A DNA stretch of 64,000 bases, taken from the NCBI GenBank assembly GCA_009760855.2, contig WPIO01000019.1:4939501-5003500 (forward strand), given 5' to 3'. How positions within the stretch are numbered: the first letter of the stretch is position 1; each line of letters starts with the position of its first letter. This document shows, one piece after another, positions 35,885-50,100 of this stretch. The notes under the pieces are model-generated. The model did no database searches, was not told the origin of the DNA, and was given only the letters and a program-made list of their open reading frames with translations. This DNA is from Cristatella mucedo. Its lineage: Eukaryota > Bryozoa > Phylactolaemata > Cristatellidae. The translations under genes and the position numbers were made by a program.

Positions 35885-36500
35885 TTAGATAATAATTAGT
35901 CGTTGTGTAGCATCCCAAGTGAACCAAAGCCCCGGCACTTAACAACTCACTGCAAGAGAAGAAAGAATCAAGAGTTAATGACAAGCAAGGTGACAAGCAT
36001 CCAAAAGCACAAAAGAAGACATTCAGTGCCGCTGTATAATAGGACCCTTGATTTTTTAACATGCACCTTATCATGTACATGTATGCACGCAATGCACACG
36101 GGAACTAAAATGACAAGTTCACCCTTGATTTTTTAACATGCACCTTATCATGTACATGTATGCATGCAATGCACACGGGAACTAAAATGACAAGTTCACC
36201 GGGTACACATAAAGATGAGCAAAAAAGATGCATATGTAACAAATTTAAATGCTTCTAGTCTTTGCAGATGGTGACTGAAAATGAAAGCGAGCTCCAGGCT
36301 TTTTCAGTGCGTAAGAAATTAAGGTTCGATCACCCAAAATTTCAATTTAACACACGGAACGGCGAGATGACGAAGGCCGAAGGCGAGGCCGAAAAGCGGG
36401 TGGTTCGAGATCACGTGACTGGGTGTGCAAGGAGGTCGGATAGGTAAGCTGGGGCAAACGAGTCTCGTAATCGCCAAGTAGAATGCACAGCTTGGTTGCA
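35885..36500 (-). mobile_element. LINE family C 3' fragment
   Basis: It has the GCATCCCAAG and GCCCCGGCACTTAACAACTC tail on the + strand, like 23490-23560. C-terminal remnants with LGDRTLISYALK read on the - strand near 36290-36360. It contains the 77-bp tandem duplication at 36044-36197. Confidence 0.55.
36044..36197 (+). repeat. 77-bp tandem duplication
   Basis: Two head-to-tail copies start ACCCTTGATTTTTTAACATG and differ at one base (CACGCAATG versus CATGCAATG). Confidence 0.9.
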
Positions 36501-37822
36501 TCCAGGGATCATTCGTGTAATGGTTCAAGTTACGCACACGTCTTAGGCAAAGCAAATGAAAATGCAAGCATTGGCTTGCCTTGGTTTGCTGTGTGGTGGC
36601 ACAATAACAGCAAGGTCATGTCGAAGTTTTCTCACCAGAAATCCAGAGCAAAGCTTTAGTTTCGACAGAACCGCCGTGCTCTAATAGCTTCAAGCTCTAC
36701 GTAGAAACTGCTATTTCCTACTGAACAGGCGATGGCATATAGCCCAACTACTACTGGTGGAAGTTGAAGCAACGGAAAAGAAACGTTACTTCCAGTACCA
36801 TCAATTCATTAGTTAAGACATTCCTTACACCAGGCGGTTGGCTGTCTCGAGCCTTTTCGAGTCAACTTCATCTTGGCTGCGAAGTGTCTGCATAAAGCTC
36901 TCGTGGTCGTTATTTTCCAGTTTTCTTGTCTCGCTAAGGATTTAGCGTTCCCGTTTTTAGCAGGAACATCATCAAAGCTGCTACCAATGTATACCGTGGG
37001 ATTCAAACAGGATTTGACAACGGTGTAGAGTCATTGAGTACAACTAGTTGGATTAACATTGCAGGCTAAACCTTTGAGGCTTGCATCGTCCTCTCCGCTA
37101 GTATTATTCTAGTAAGTTGAATGCTGGAAACTTGAAGTGAATCGATGACAATTGGAAGACAAATCGCACAAGAGAAAAACCATGCCAAAAGATGACTTGA
37201 TAACCAAAAACCATGCTCAAAACTATTAAGGTAGAAGGTAGATTACGTCCGTTCTTAAAGGCTTACATGCTTCCTAGTTGTATAATGACAAACTCGGTCA
37301 AGAGCTACAGCTTACACACTTTCTACGGTAACCACTATCAATATATAAATGTCTGTAGCTAACTCACGAATTTAACCACGATACATGTCAACCAAGAGAG
37401 GAGGTACTGCACATTCAATGATCGTGTATTTTAGGCCAAACGTTCTTTATCTAAATAGCAAGGCATCTTGTTGGTTCTCCTCCAGTCACGTGTACTTTGG
37501 TAAAACCGCAAAAAACCGCACATTGCCACATCAAAAAGGCTCAAGCAAACGTTTAATATAACGCTGTGCATAAGAAAGAGGCCATGAGCACTTAAAATTA
37601 AAAAAAGGTCGTACAGAAGTACTACAGTGGAACCATGTCTGCTGTCTCACTGGCCTCCCGGTTCGGCACTCGGTAGATTACAAACCCCAGGGAGTATCAG
37701 GGCTTCGGCCTAAGCCTTGGCACTGTTCATTTTCGTTCATAGAAGTACACATCAAACGATCGGGCGAACAGGCGATCAATAGTGCTCGGTCCCATCAGTA
37801 TTGCCCCGGTGAAATGTAATGA

Positions 37823-37963
37823 TCAGAGCTCGTCGTGCCAATCTGGAAGGATCTCCACCGGCTGGCGACAGGCTGCAGGTGTAGAGAAGTCGAACGCATA
37901 CTCGCAGCGATTGGGCTCAGAAGCACTGCTGAGCTTGTTCTCGTTGCCGCAGTGCAATGTCAC
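37823..37963 (-). CDS. PRKCSH: PRKCSH exon 13: end of MRH domain, HDEL, stop
   Basis: Residues 491-536, with [10 protein letters not shown] and [18 protein letters not shown], ending DWHDEL and TGA at 37823-37825. An ATTAAA at 37552-37557 (- strand) is a possible polyadenylation signal. Confidence 0.95.
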   Translation of the reverse strand: MTLHCGNENKLSSASEPNRCEYAFDFSTPAACRQPVEILPDWHDEL

Positions 37964-40900
37964 CTACAGTATTAAAGGCATCAGAAGCTTAGTGCAGAGC
38001 AATGCTTCTTGCTGCACATGCTCTCGGGTTATAATAAAGCCAGATGTACACAGGCCGAGGCATGTAATAACCAAGAAGCAATACTGTTTACCTCAGCTAG
38101 GTTCTACAAAAAACATGGGTCACACAGATGCAGCGGCCCAAGCACCTTCAACTCATGATAAGTGTTGATACGTTCTTGTTGTTATAATGAATGTAATGTA
38201 TCTCCGTCTGTAACTCCACAAAGTCATAAAGACTATGTGGGTGTTAAGCAGGAGAGTTTTGTATAGCACACTCACAGCCTAAGCGGCTTTCGGTACGCAT
38301 TCGGTAGCCAACAGACTTCGTCTCATGCAACAAAAAGGTGGGGAGCATAGCAGAGTCAGGAGAGCAGTTGAGGTAGTGAGTAGCATGGAAGTAACAGCTT
38401 GGGACAGCTGAGAAGGATGAGCCATAGTCGGCAGCAGGAGAGTAGTTGTCGTTGCATAAGAATTGTGGAAGCATAGGAGAGACCAGGTTTGCAGAACACC
38501 AAATACACGATTTTTTTTTATATCGGACACCACTGAGAACAAGTTGATCAGCAAACAGGCTCGGAAATGTAGATTCGAGAAGCAAGGAGACTTGACATAA
38601 AAGTGTTTCTCCTTTGTCACATATTATCGATAGCTCACAGCTGTCGATCAGTATTTTAAAAAGTCATCACATTAACCCGCCCCCCCCCCCCCCCTGCTCA
38701 TTCCTTTATTATGCGAGAGGGAGGCACCAGTACAGTTTGTAGACTCGTGCCCACAATGGGACTAACAAGCTTCTCCATTGGTTTCTAAGGCACACGTGCA
38801 TGACCATGGTTACTCACCAAAGCAGAGCGGTCAGGTCCATTCCAGCAGCCTTGACCCCGCTCGAACTTCATTATCGAATATTTGTTGTCTTCACTACCAG
38901 ACCATTGACCCCAAACTCTACATAAAAAATAAAACAGCTCGTACGGTTATCGGTATCCAAACGAGCTGAATAATCAATCGTTGTATAGAAAGTGAATGAT
39001 CTGCAGATAGCCCAAAAGTCCTCTGGACTTATAGCACTTTTAAAAACTGAGTACTGATGGCTATCGGCAATCCATTAGCAAGTTCTTTAGTCTATACAAC
39101 CGTTATGCATTGAGATAATGAATTATTAAGAATGACTACCCAAGAGATCAGCTTTACACAATCAGTACTATGTCTATGGCTCAAATCCTACTATAAGCAT
39201 AAGCAGCCACAAACAAGCAAAGTCCGTTCAGTGCACACCACATGATTTGGTAATACCCAAAAAGGTAGAATAAATATGATTTCCCTACTGAGAACGTTGA
39301 TGTCACAAAGGAGGCAGAGCAGCAGTGACCAGATAGAGGTGTGTTTGACCAATAATTCACTTGAGCCTTTGTCTAAAGTCAGCGCAGCAACAAACCAGCT
39401 GTACACTTTTGATTATAAATAGACAACTTATATCACAGCAGCACATTGCAATATTATGCTTGTGATCATAGCAGCAGTACCATTAATAATGTAGACTGCC
39501 TGCTCAATCGATGATGCAAAAGTGAAGGTATTACTTGGGGCATTCAGGCATTGAATAATCAAAAGTATGGGAGCCGGTTTAAGAAGGGATTATCTATTAC
39601 ATATTGAACAAGCAAATCCAGTGATCGGATCACAAACCTAGTACAAGCATAGTGTGAACAAGTAAGAATTATTTTTAATCTCGCACCTAGCGGCTGACTG
39701 ACGTTCCAAACAAAGGCAAAGTAAATTAGCTGTTCGATTAACAGTCTGTTTACATGATATGAAGTCATCCGAATTGTCCCGGCAGTAGAACCACACAACC
39801 TTCGACAGTATGACTCATGTGTTGTATGTCTGTGCATTAATTACATTACATGTGGTAGTATTGTGATAGGTGGTAAGCACCATAAAAAATAAAAGCTTAA
39901 TAAAAAATCTGCTAACATTTTAAAAAGCAATGATATTACAACAAAGAGTCTGCTTGGTCCCATATAGCAATAGCATCGATGACCTCGGCAAGTTTAAAAA
40001 AGAAATAGGGCACATTTCTAGCATGGGCACCATTGTCGCTCTAGAAAAGCAACATTGCTTCACAACTGGGCATGGATTGACAGAACCTGTTTATAATAGT
40101 GCCATAAATCTACATGCCTAGGTACAGTTTCATGGCAGTAACTTCTGGCTTATAATGCTCAACAAAAATTACTGCTTTACCCTAAGCTGGTTTCCGAGCC
40201 ACCATGTTTGGGTCTCTGGGTGACCTTGTCAAATGGGCAGACCTTGTAAATATATTCTCTATCAGTATATTCGAAGCAGTGTCCTTTCAGTGGATAAAAT
40301 TCATCTTCTGGACCAAGATCGGTGTTAAAAAACTTCTCCAAATTCCTTCAAAACAAATCGGCATTTTTCACCAAAGCAATCAAAATAAAACTATGTACTG
40401 CTTGCAGTCAGGTGATGGGCGAAGGTGATTCACAATACAGCATCGGCCACCAGATGAGAGCTGTGCTAAAGCTGAATCAAACAGCGGTGACGATATGTTT
40501 TAAACGATAAAAAAACATCACAACTTATATTGAGGCCTGATCTGATCATGACAGAGTGAACAAGAACCAGCAACGGTTGTCAGGGAAGAAGTCCAACGCT
40601 ACAAGTGTGACGACATTTGTGACAGATACTTAGTTGCCTCGTCATCTATTGCTTAGAAGAACGCCTACTCTGTTCAGACGAAGCTCTATACAAACCCTCA
40701 AAAATCTTTCCTATTCAGCGAGAAATGTGGCCTGCCTGGATAAAAACATGGCTGCTCAACACAGAGGGATGCCCAGAAAAAAGTGGCCTAATCAGAAGCA
40801 TGTGTGGCATAAGAACAGCTAGCTAATAAATCTAGCTTAAGCTAAGTTTTGTATAGTTCCCTTTATTAATTAACTTACTCTATTTCATGGACGGCGCTGT

Positions 40901-43900
40901 TAAGCTCTGTCTCGACAGATCGTAGATTATCACGAGCCAGGTCCGCAGCTAAAATAGACGAAAGGCAAGTTGACATTACAGCCTGGCGGTAAGCTGGCAG
41001 TCCACAGCCAAACACTGACAGGCAGCATGATGTGCGAGTCTGCTCGTCGATATAAAATTGTGTGTGCTTCTCTGCATCCAGAACACAAAAAGTTCAAAAC
41101 AGACAACCACTAACCAATAAGCTGGAAGATATATAAAAATTTTCATTATCAGAAATAAAACATACAGAGCTCCACAGTCTTCTACACAGCTCGTCACCTG
41201 ACAAGGGTTGCCGAAGGCAAGCAATGTACTTTAAGCCACCTAAGGAAGCTAGCCCCGTTTAGCTCTTAGCGATTTACACAGTAGCAATAGGTGAGATGGG
41301 CTTCATTAACATCCCTAAAATTCAAAAACACAACCGGCCATATGCTACTGGAATTGAAGAAACAGCCAATATCAGTGCGACTCAATTCTTTGCTCGCCCG
41401 CAAAACCGATGGAACACTGGAGAATCTCAACTGCCTTCGGTTTATGCACTCCGTGAAACCGTTAGGCATTCCTTCAAGCTAGGTGCACCGCCAGATATCC
41501 TGGTGCACATCTGGAGGTTAGATAGGCAAAGGGAGATTATGCCAAGCAAGTCTTGCTATAAGATCATCAAAAATTGATGCTACCATGGCAGACATGCAGT
41601 GCCTAGGCCATAATATAATTGAAAAAGGTTAGCAAAAGTATGTTCATCCTTAAGACAAGTGGGCATAGCCAATATATTACAGCCTGTTCGCCCGACAGCA
41701 GAAAGAATGCATCAATCAAACATGCCAGTGATGCTCCAAAACCGCTCTAGCTAACACGAGCTTATGCACTGTATAGTGAGATTGACCTTTTATGAGTTGC
41801 TGCGTATCGTCGGGGTAATCTGGCATCTTGTCGTCTGCCGGTTTTGGTGGCTCAAGAGGTTTCTCAGTTTTATCCTCAAAATCATCCTACAATACATGGA
41901 ACAAACAGTGACACCGTGTAGGAGGCTATTTGTAGCCAGTTGTCACGTTTTGGAAACCAAAAGCTCCAGCAAGAACTGACCCTCATATTTCACTTAGCAA
42001 ACAAAATCTCACCTGTTGACAAAATCATATTAGCGCATTCAAAAAGACAGGTAACACTGGCAATTTGCAAATATTCTGTACGTCGTGATTAAATAAGTTA
42101 ACAATAGCACAAACAAACGAAGCATCCCAATGCAAATATGATGACTATTTATCAATTGCCTTCTATCAATTGCACGTTCCTGTGGTGAGACCATGACAGA
42201 CATAATGCAAGACCCTGCCTGATTAAAAACTAGAAGCCAGCATATGCTCATCGACTCTGATGCTGAGCTGCATATGTTATGTCAGCAGTCGTCTACTTGT
42301 TTAGCTCATCAGTAAGTTTCTTTTTAATTTTTGGAATCCCTTTGCCACGATGGCTCAATACTCAAACATGCAAGGATCTGAGAGGAACTGACGTGGACAA
42401 CTTCGTAATACTCTTTGAAATATCAGCCTAACTAACCTGCATCAATATGCCTTGCACTGTTCAGACGTTTTCACAGATCTAAACTCGAAGCGTTGAATAA
42501 CTTTCGGGAACCACTGCTCACATTATAGCCACGATCTGGTTAAGCCTTACCTATCAGACACCCCTAGCCACACCTTGTATGGCCAGCTTCCTTTTAAAAC
42601 ATTACATTCGAATTCAACTAGCATCTACTAATTGCATACGGTAAGCCACGTAATCTGACATCTATATTTGCTGCCACTTCTTCACAATAAAGTGTGGCAC
42701 TGCACCAAACCAACCACTTCCTCTTAGAAAAGTTGGGTCATGTCAGCTAACATACTCTTCCAAGCAAATTGAACATGAAAAGCTGCAATCCATCGTTCTT
42801 GTCAATGGCACAGCACTTGAGCAATTGACTAATTTGGTTGAAGACAAATTGCTTTAGAATTCCAATCTCATCAGTAGTCACCAAATTTTCTCTACTTCCA
42901 AGGCAGGAGGCACTAACTACTTCGACTAGCAAGCTAAAGATAGAATTGCCAGCATTAATATAGCATATACAGCATATCCTGATTAAAAGTATGTCGGCAT
43001 AACCTAGATCTGTCTCGGAAGATTTCTACAAAAATCATCATAAGAACTTTGCAGTTAGCCCTTCTTCAGCAAAGTACAGCCTTGCTATTATCTGAGATGA
43101 GGCATGATGTTCAACAAATTAAGAACTAAGCATGCCTTTAACAACTAATACTCCCCCGTTCTGGCCAAATGCTAAAATTTAAGCAAGTATCAGATTGCTG
43201 CTTGAAATGCAGGCAAGCAGAAATAAGCATTCGATTCCTGTGGTGGGCGATTCTTTATCGCCACTGCAAGCGGTGGTGATAGCCGTAAAGGCTCTTCTGT
43301 CGCTATACAAAAAGAGGCTGTTTAATCAGCTAGGATTCAGAGATCATTAAATTGCCCATAAAACAAATGATTATTCAGGCTCAATGCACGGACCTAGTAG
43401 CACGATACAAATGGCTAATACCTCTAATAGATTCATAGGGCATGCTGACCCAAATGCCAGGAAAAAACAACGGGAGCTAGCTAGACATTCACCCTGCCTC
43501 ACTGCACACACCTAGCCACCTTAGTTTACATCATCAGCCAGGCTTGAAAGTCTAAGCTTTCGACAAATTTGTCAGCAATGCTCTCCACTAACAGGCAGCA
43601 AGAGCAATACGTACATTGGCTTCTACCTTCCTGCTTCATAAAGCATGGGGATAAGCTTCAGTGAGACAAGTTTCGCCGTAATATAGTCTTCAAAAAGCAC
43701 CTTTCCTTTAGCAATGCTTAAATTATGTGACCATCAGATTGTAGCCTTTCACGCTTTCCCTCACCCTTCACGACACGGGTCGTGGGTTCGACTACTGAAG
43801 CAAGCAATCCTACCTTGCCGGCTACAAGCACAGTGAACGACGCTGCTAAGATCCTTCAGCCACAAGATAAATGAGGCTCTGTTGACTCAGCTTATCTTTA

Positions 43901-46900
43901 TCTTTTTTTTTATTACACCAATTTAAAACAGCTTCTGTTGAACAGGCGATATTAGTGTGACAGTCAAACTGCCAAACGGCGGTTGATAAGAGTAAGTATA
44001 CTGACCTCGTCAAAGTCATCATCGTCACCATCATCGCTAGAAGCACCAGCAGCAGCATCCCTTTCATCGATGTTGGATGAGGAAACACTGTCTATCTGAA
44101 ATTCCTCCGGCGATGGTGGGCTGGGAAGATCCACATTCTCAGCAACAGGCAAAGGTAGCTGCCCGGTCGGTGGCTCGGGCACTGCTGGTGGAGCCGAAGG
44201 CAGCTCCGAGTATTTGTCCTTAATGGAAGGCCAGACTGAGCTGACAAATCTTGCGAGGTCTGCCGGCGAAGTTTCTTCACTGAAGAGTCCTGCTGACTCT
44301 TCTACCGTCACCACGCCGTCTCCATTGACGTCCAGTCGTGCAAATGCACTCTCAGAAAGGGCCTTCTCCTTCTCCTTCTCGCGTTCGGCAAGCTGATCTG
44401 AAGTTATATAAAAAACGTATGCTCAAATTAGTCATCAACTGCAAACATTAACAGCTGCATCTTTGTATACGGATAGCCAAACCCTACATACAACGTATGG
44501 AGCCGTGTCACTTGTCAGTAAAATGAAAATCGGCAACGTTGCGATCAATGTACTAGTATTTAATGAGGGAGGCCTGGTTGCTTAATCCTTCTTCAGTTTC
44601 TTGACGCTAAATTACAGCAGGAAAATAAGGGCAACGATTTTGCTGCTTGACCTTTATTGAACGGTATGCTAATCATCTTGACACCTAGCAGTTTTCTGGT
44701 GCGAGGTTTGAGGAATGACGTCGGTAGAAAACCTAGAATGGGTCAGTGACAGAGAAGTGAGAAGCATGGCCGAGTCACCAGGTCAGTCGAAGAAGGGAGT
44801 AGCATGGAAGCACCAGCCCAGGGCTGCTGGAAAGGATGTGCTACAGTCGGCAGCGAGATATGTCGTTGCATACAAATTGTGGAAGTGAGTTCCATAGTCA
44901 CGGATGGGGTCCACCAGTGACAATGTTGCTCCCCACTGAGAACTCGGTCCTCGGTGGCCAGCCCTGCCTGTCGCAGTGGGCATGGTGCTCTCTGCTGTCT
45001 TTAAGAAGTCTGTTGGCTACTGCACGCATACCGAAAGCCACTTAGGCTTAAAGTGCACTGTGGAAATCTCTGCTTCGTAACACCCATTTCGTCTTTGTAG
45101 CTTTGTGGCGTTACAAACCTAGATACACTACACTACATAAGGTGTTTATGTCATCACTGACTATTAAATGGGGTATATGAAACAATTTGACATAGCTCAA
45201 GATATGGAGTCCGAAACCTTTGAGTAATTCGAAACTTCTTCCCAATATGTCTAAGGCCAAGTGTTTAAGTTTAAAGCCAGTGTCTTTGTGCAACCACAGA
45301 TAAAGAAGATCATTAGTTGCAATGAATTTGTTGTCTTTATGCGACCACAGATAAAGAAGATCATTAGGTGCAATGAATTCCCCAAGAAGCTCACTAGTAT
45401 GGAGAAATCGGCTTGGAACAGCTTCGTTGCTACGATGATTGATACGTTGATTGAGACTACGACTAGGCTATGGTAATAATAATAATGCTAGTCGTTCATA
45501 TAACATCCTATGAGAACCAAATCTCTATACCTGTGCTTTAAAATTCACACTGCGACAGAATCACTACAGAATGGTTAACGACATGCAAGGTATCATGCTT
45601 AGACAAGCCTGCAAAAACACAACAGTATCATGCAAAGATCAGCATGTAAAAAAGACCTGGGCCACTGGTTAGTAGGACCGGGTGGTGACAAGCAGTACAA
45701 AGGAATAAAAAGACAAGTTCACCGAGGCGAAGGGAAAGCTGAGCAGAACAGGTGCATCTTCCGATAGGACGTCAATGCAGGTGGTGACAGATGCCAGAAG
45801 TGAGTTCACGACTTTCGGTGCACATAAACTGAAGCCCAATCACCATATAATTTCGTGCAGGAAATGGCAAGGTGATGACTAGCAGCCGATAAGCAGGAGG
45901 GTGAAGTCAGATAGGTAGCAAGCGAGTGAAGAAACCTAAAGCCAAAAGAGATCGTGAAGTTGATTAAATGCTTGATAATGATGTGGCAGCTACAACAGTG
46001 ACGATCGACCAGACTAGCTGTTGAGTTGTGCACCAGTTTCAGTAGGCTAAGAGCATAGGCCGGGAGTCCAGAATAACAAGAGCTGCAAAGTTAGTTATCA
46101 AGATGTATTGACACAAATATATGAACTATTTTGGCTCTTGTACTCTTGACAAAACAGGCCCTGAGTTTGGCCATGTTCCTCAGCTGTAAGTTGGCCGACA
46201 TGATAGTGGAAGCAGTGTGCTAATCGAATGACAAGTCGTTTGGGAATAGCATGCCCAGATTACGGGCAGATGTTACTCGAGTGATGCTATCTTGAGGGCA
46301 AGGTCTTCCAACTTAAGCGAGCCCCTACTTGATCAAGACACTACATGCTCACCTTGATAAATTCAAGGAGGACGTGGGGGCTTAGGCGAAAGTGCAGGGC
46401 AAATGCTTAAACCACAATTTACAGGCCTTTTAATGCTGAAACCACGGACACTATAACGAGAACATAATGGGAAACTATCTTTGGGGGCTGATACATGAAT
46501 GATATTTGCTATATAGATCGTAAATCTCAAAAAAGGTCAAATTAAGGTCAGCTGATCAAACAGATTCCTCTCATATCTCGCAGAAAAGCCTTAATGGCAA
46601 TCACCACTGCTTAATTGGGTAATAACAAATTGCTTGCTTCAGGACGCCCCCGAAACTATTGCCTATCGATATCGACTGTCGGTGAGGGAAAACGCTTGAC
46701 TTCATTGGTCGGGTCTAATACTGGCTTTTTTATCGTTGCTATAGCATCAATCGCTGTTCACTTTAATGATAGCCACAGAATTAATTCTGAAATGCTCAGT
46801 ACACATTTAAGATAAGACGAAGCATTACTTACTTTAAGAAATTAGTAGAAATTATCAGTTATATAGGGTTTAGTGTAGTTTTCTGGACAGAAAATGTGCA

Positions 46901-47121
46901 GCTAAGCACAGCTACAGCATTGTAAGCAGCATCCTTGCAATTAACCAACTAAAAATGCAACACGTTCATCAAGGGCTAACAGATAAAAACTAAACAGTAT
47001 GCAACCGACTTTCTAGGTGGATTTGGATGGCCAGCAGATAGGCTCTACCCAAGTTGGCTGACCACGAGAAAGTGGGCAAAGGGGTGTATGGCTTGAGGCC
47101 TGTTACACTCCCTAGGGGTGG

Positions 47122-47163
<42 letters not shown>

Positions 47164-50100
47164 ACGCATGTGTGTGTGTACATGCGTGTGCATGCAGTCT
47201 CTTTAGTTAGCCATAATCGTTCAGTGAGAGCGCATCTAGCTCAGAAAACTGCTGTAGCCTTCGCAAGCACACATCCATTCAAACAAAAGCTATATTTCAA
47301 ACAGCAGACAATTTCTGCCTCGTCGGCAAACAATAGACCTGCTCGTCTGAGCAATCATTAAGCTCTCTCTGTTGGTGGTTGGAAAACATTGTCACATAGT
47401 GACTATATTCTATGAGCCACATGCAAATTAGACGACCAGAAAATGAGCAGACATTGTGGACATTGCAATCTGAGGCTATCCGGAAAAATAGTGGCTATAT
47501 GCATGATGGCCTCCACGATGAACTTCAAGCACCCAGTCACAAAAAGCAGCTCCTTCAGACCCTCCACCAACATGAGAGCGCAAGGGTGTCTTAATTTCAG
47601 CGGTATATACATCTCGAAACTGTGCTAGTAAATAGCCCAACATAGTAGAGCATGATGCATTCATAGTGGCCGCAAAGCCGAGCAGCTACGTATTAAAACT
47701 GTTTCAGCTGACCTAGAAGACTGCAAAGTTTTAGGGTTAACATACACAATTGGTAACCCATATGCTCATGGCATCAAAGCAGAGCATCAGCTGTATTTAA
47801 AGCATATTTACAAGTCCGGCAGTAAACGAGGGAATCTGTACAGGAGAATACGATAAACAATAAACCACATAGTGCAAGAAATAACGTCTGCATTCTGACC
47901 AGCTGGTAGAACTAATCATATTGAAGAAAGGTAAAGCCACAAGAGTTCCAGTGGATATGTATTTGCAAGCAGCCATTGACATGCACACACACTCGTACAC
48001 CCACACCCACCCCAATACCGACACCCACACGCCCATGTGCACGCCCACACACATACAAAACTGTGTGCACAACACTCGTGTGCATGCACACATGCACATA
48101 ACACAACACATACACAAACACAACCAAGTTCTAGAGCAAGCTTCTGATCGCAAACAGAATGAGCATTAAATGTAAAATCGATGACTAATTACGTCAGTTA
48201 AATCAAACATCGAGCACTTTGATCCTTTGTTCACTACTGGCACACAAACACTTAAACGACAAATAAGCAGCTGAAACTCCATGCACAACGGCAGCCAGGC
48301 CTAGGCACCGTACACATGCTAAAAACGATTCGTGTCAACCGGATGAATATAATACGCACAGTGTCAGGAGACATAGGCACACACATTCAAATTCATTTGG
48401 AAGGAGCAAATGATGTGCGGAGCACGTGGAGTTTTGCTTCTTTCTAAATATTGTTAAGTGATGCAACGTCAGTTGGTAGTGAATACCAGGCTTTTAGAAC
48501 ATACGAACTGGAGGCGAAGTTCCTTAAGGATTTGAGGTTAGTTTGAGGCACAGCCAAACAACTTAAGTCAGAAGAGTACATCGTACGATGCCTACCGTAG
48601 TTAGGATAGGTAGGCTGAAGCAAGACAATGAAAGGACCTAAAAGTGAGTGACAAAACCTTGGAGTAGATAAGCAGCTCGATGAGGAGCAAGTGCAGGTCG
48701 GTGAGAAGTCGTGCACTGTGGTAACTGTTTCAGTTGTGTCGCTAAGGCAATACTGCAAGTCAATGAATGTTACAATGAATGAATCAATGAATGAAACAAT
48801 CAATGAATGTTGCTTGTAGAAGCAGGTCATAAGGCAGACCATACCTCTAACTGCATATCGATAATTCGAAAATTGCACTGCTTTACTAAATACCGAGAAC
48901 AGTAGCCAACTACTCAGTACATGGTCCAAAAGACGGCTTGCTACCAAACCGCAAGAAAATGTAGCTCACCTTTCCACCAGCTCTCGTGCCTCGCAGTGGC
49001 TTCTTTCTCGGGTGCTTCAGCAGCATCCCGCAAAGCTGAAATCAGCACAACACTGGGGATTAGGTGCACTACTACCCAACGTCAAATGACTGGCACACAT
49101 AAATGGGCATGAGCAATATATGCTAAAGTGAGAGGAATCAGAACAAAAGCAAAAACAAACGACAGATCGCTTACCAGATAGTTCAACTTTCTTGGCTTCA
49201 AGGTCTGTTTTAAGCTTGCCAAGCTCGGTGAGTCGATTCTAGAACGACCGCAGCAGGCTCCATCACAAAATGGCTCTACTAGGCCTTTGTACCTCTGACA
49301 TCAATCAGCCACACTGTCAGGTCTACTTAGCAACCTCTTACATCAAACTGTAGCACTTGTTTCTTACACGTAACAATACATCAGCCACTAAATGCAAAAA
49401 GTGGAAAACCGTTGCCTATTGCTAAGAAGTTGATCAAACTCGCACTAGAAAACACAAAATAAGCACAACCGAGAAAACACTAAGCTTTACAGATGGAAAA
49501 TGGGTGGTAATACAAAAAAGGTATTTACACATTTCCAATAACTTAATTACATGAATAAAACTTCGACATTAGGCCTACATAATTTTGATTTATGTCATAA
49601 TCATGTCATCGATATCTTAGCAATTCCTCATAACATGGCCCCAGCCCTACCCCATTCGCAAATCAAACATGGTAAATGGCAAAATTGCAGCCATAAGTAG
49701 CAAACTGAAGGACCCACATGAGCACTACACCAAAACATGACAGAAACAGTAATTTAAGAGAACAATGGCAAAGTCGTTACAGTGTTTCCAAACCAAGACC
49801 ATGAGCATATAAGCCAAGGCAGGAGCAATCCATGCTCTCCAATCAAAAAGGAGCTGCTGTCTTTTGAGACCTCCTTTCATACATCATTTTTCTTAACTGT
49901 GTTGAGGACAATGATCTCTTAGGACGCACAGTAAGGCAAAAGGAGCTAGTACAGTAATCCTAACACTGAGCAGATTACCATAAGCTGCACCAGAATATGT
50001 GCTGTACATGTAGTACAGATTACAAAAATCGGGTGCATTTTCCAGCCTGAAGAAAGAAGGGCAAATCATGCATCTCCATTAGGCTGTTCCCGAATAAGCT

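Noticed and set aside
41296..41577. 93-codon + strand frame inside PRKCSH intron 9
   Set aside because: No homology that I recognise; it lies antisense in an intron with no supporting signal.
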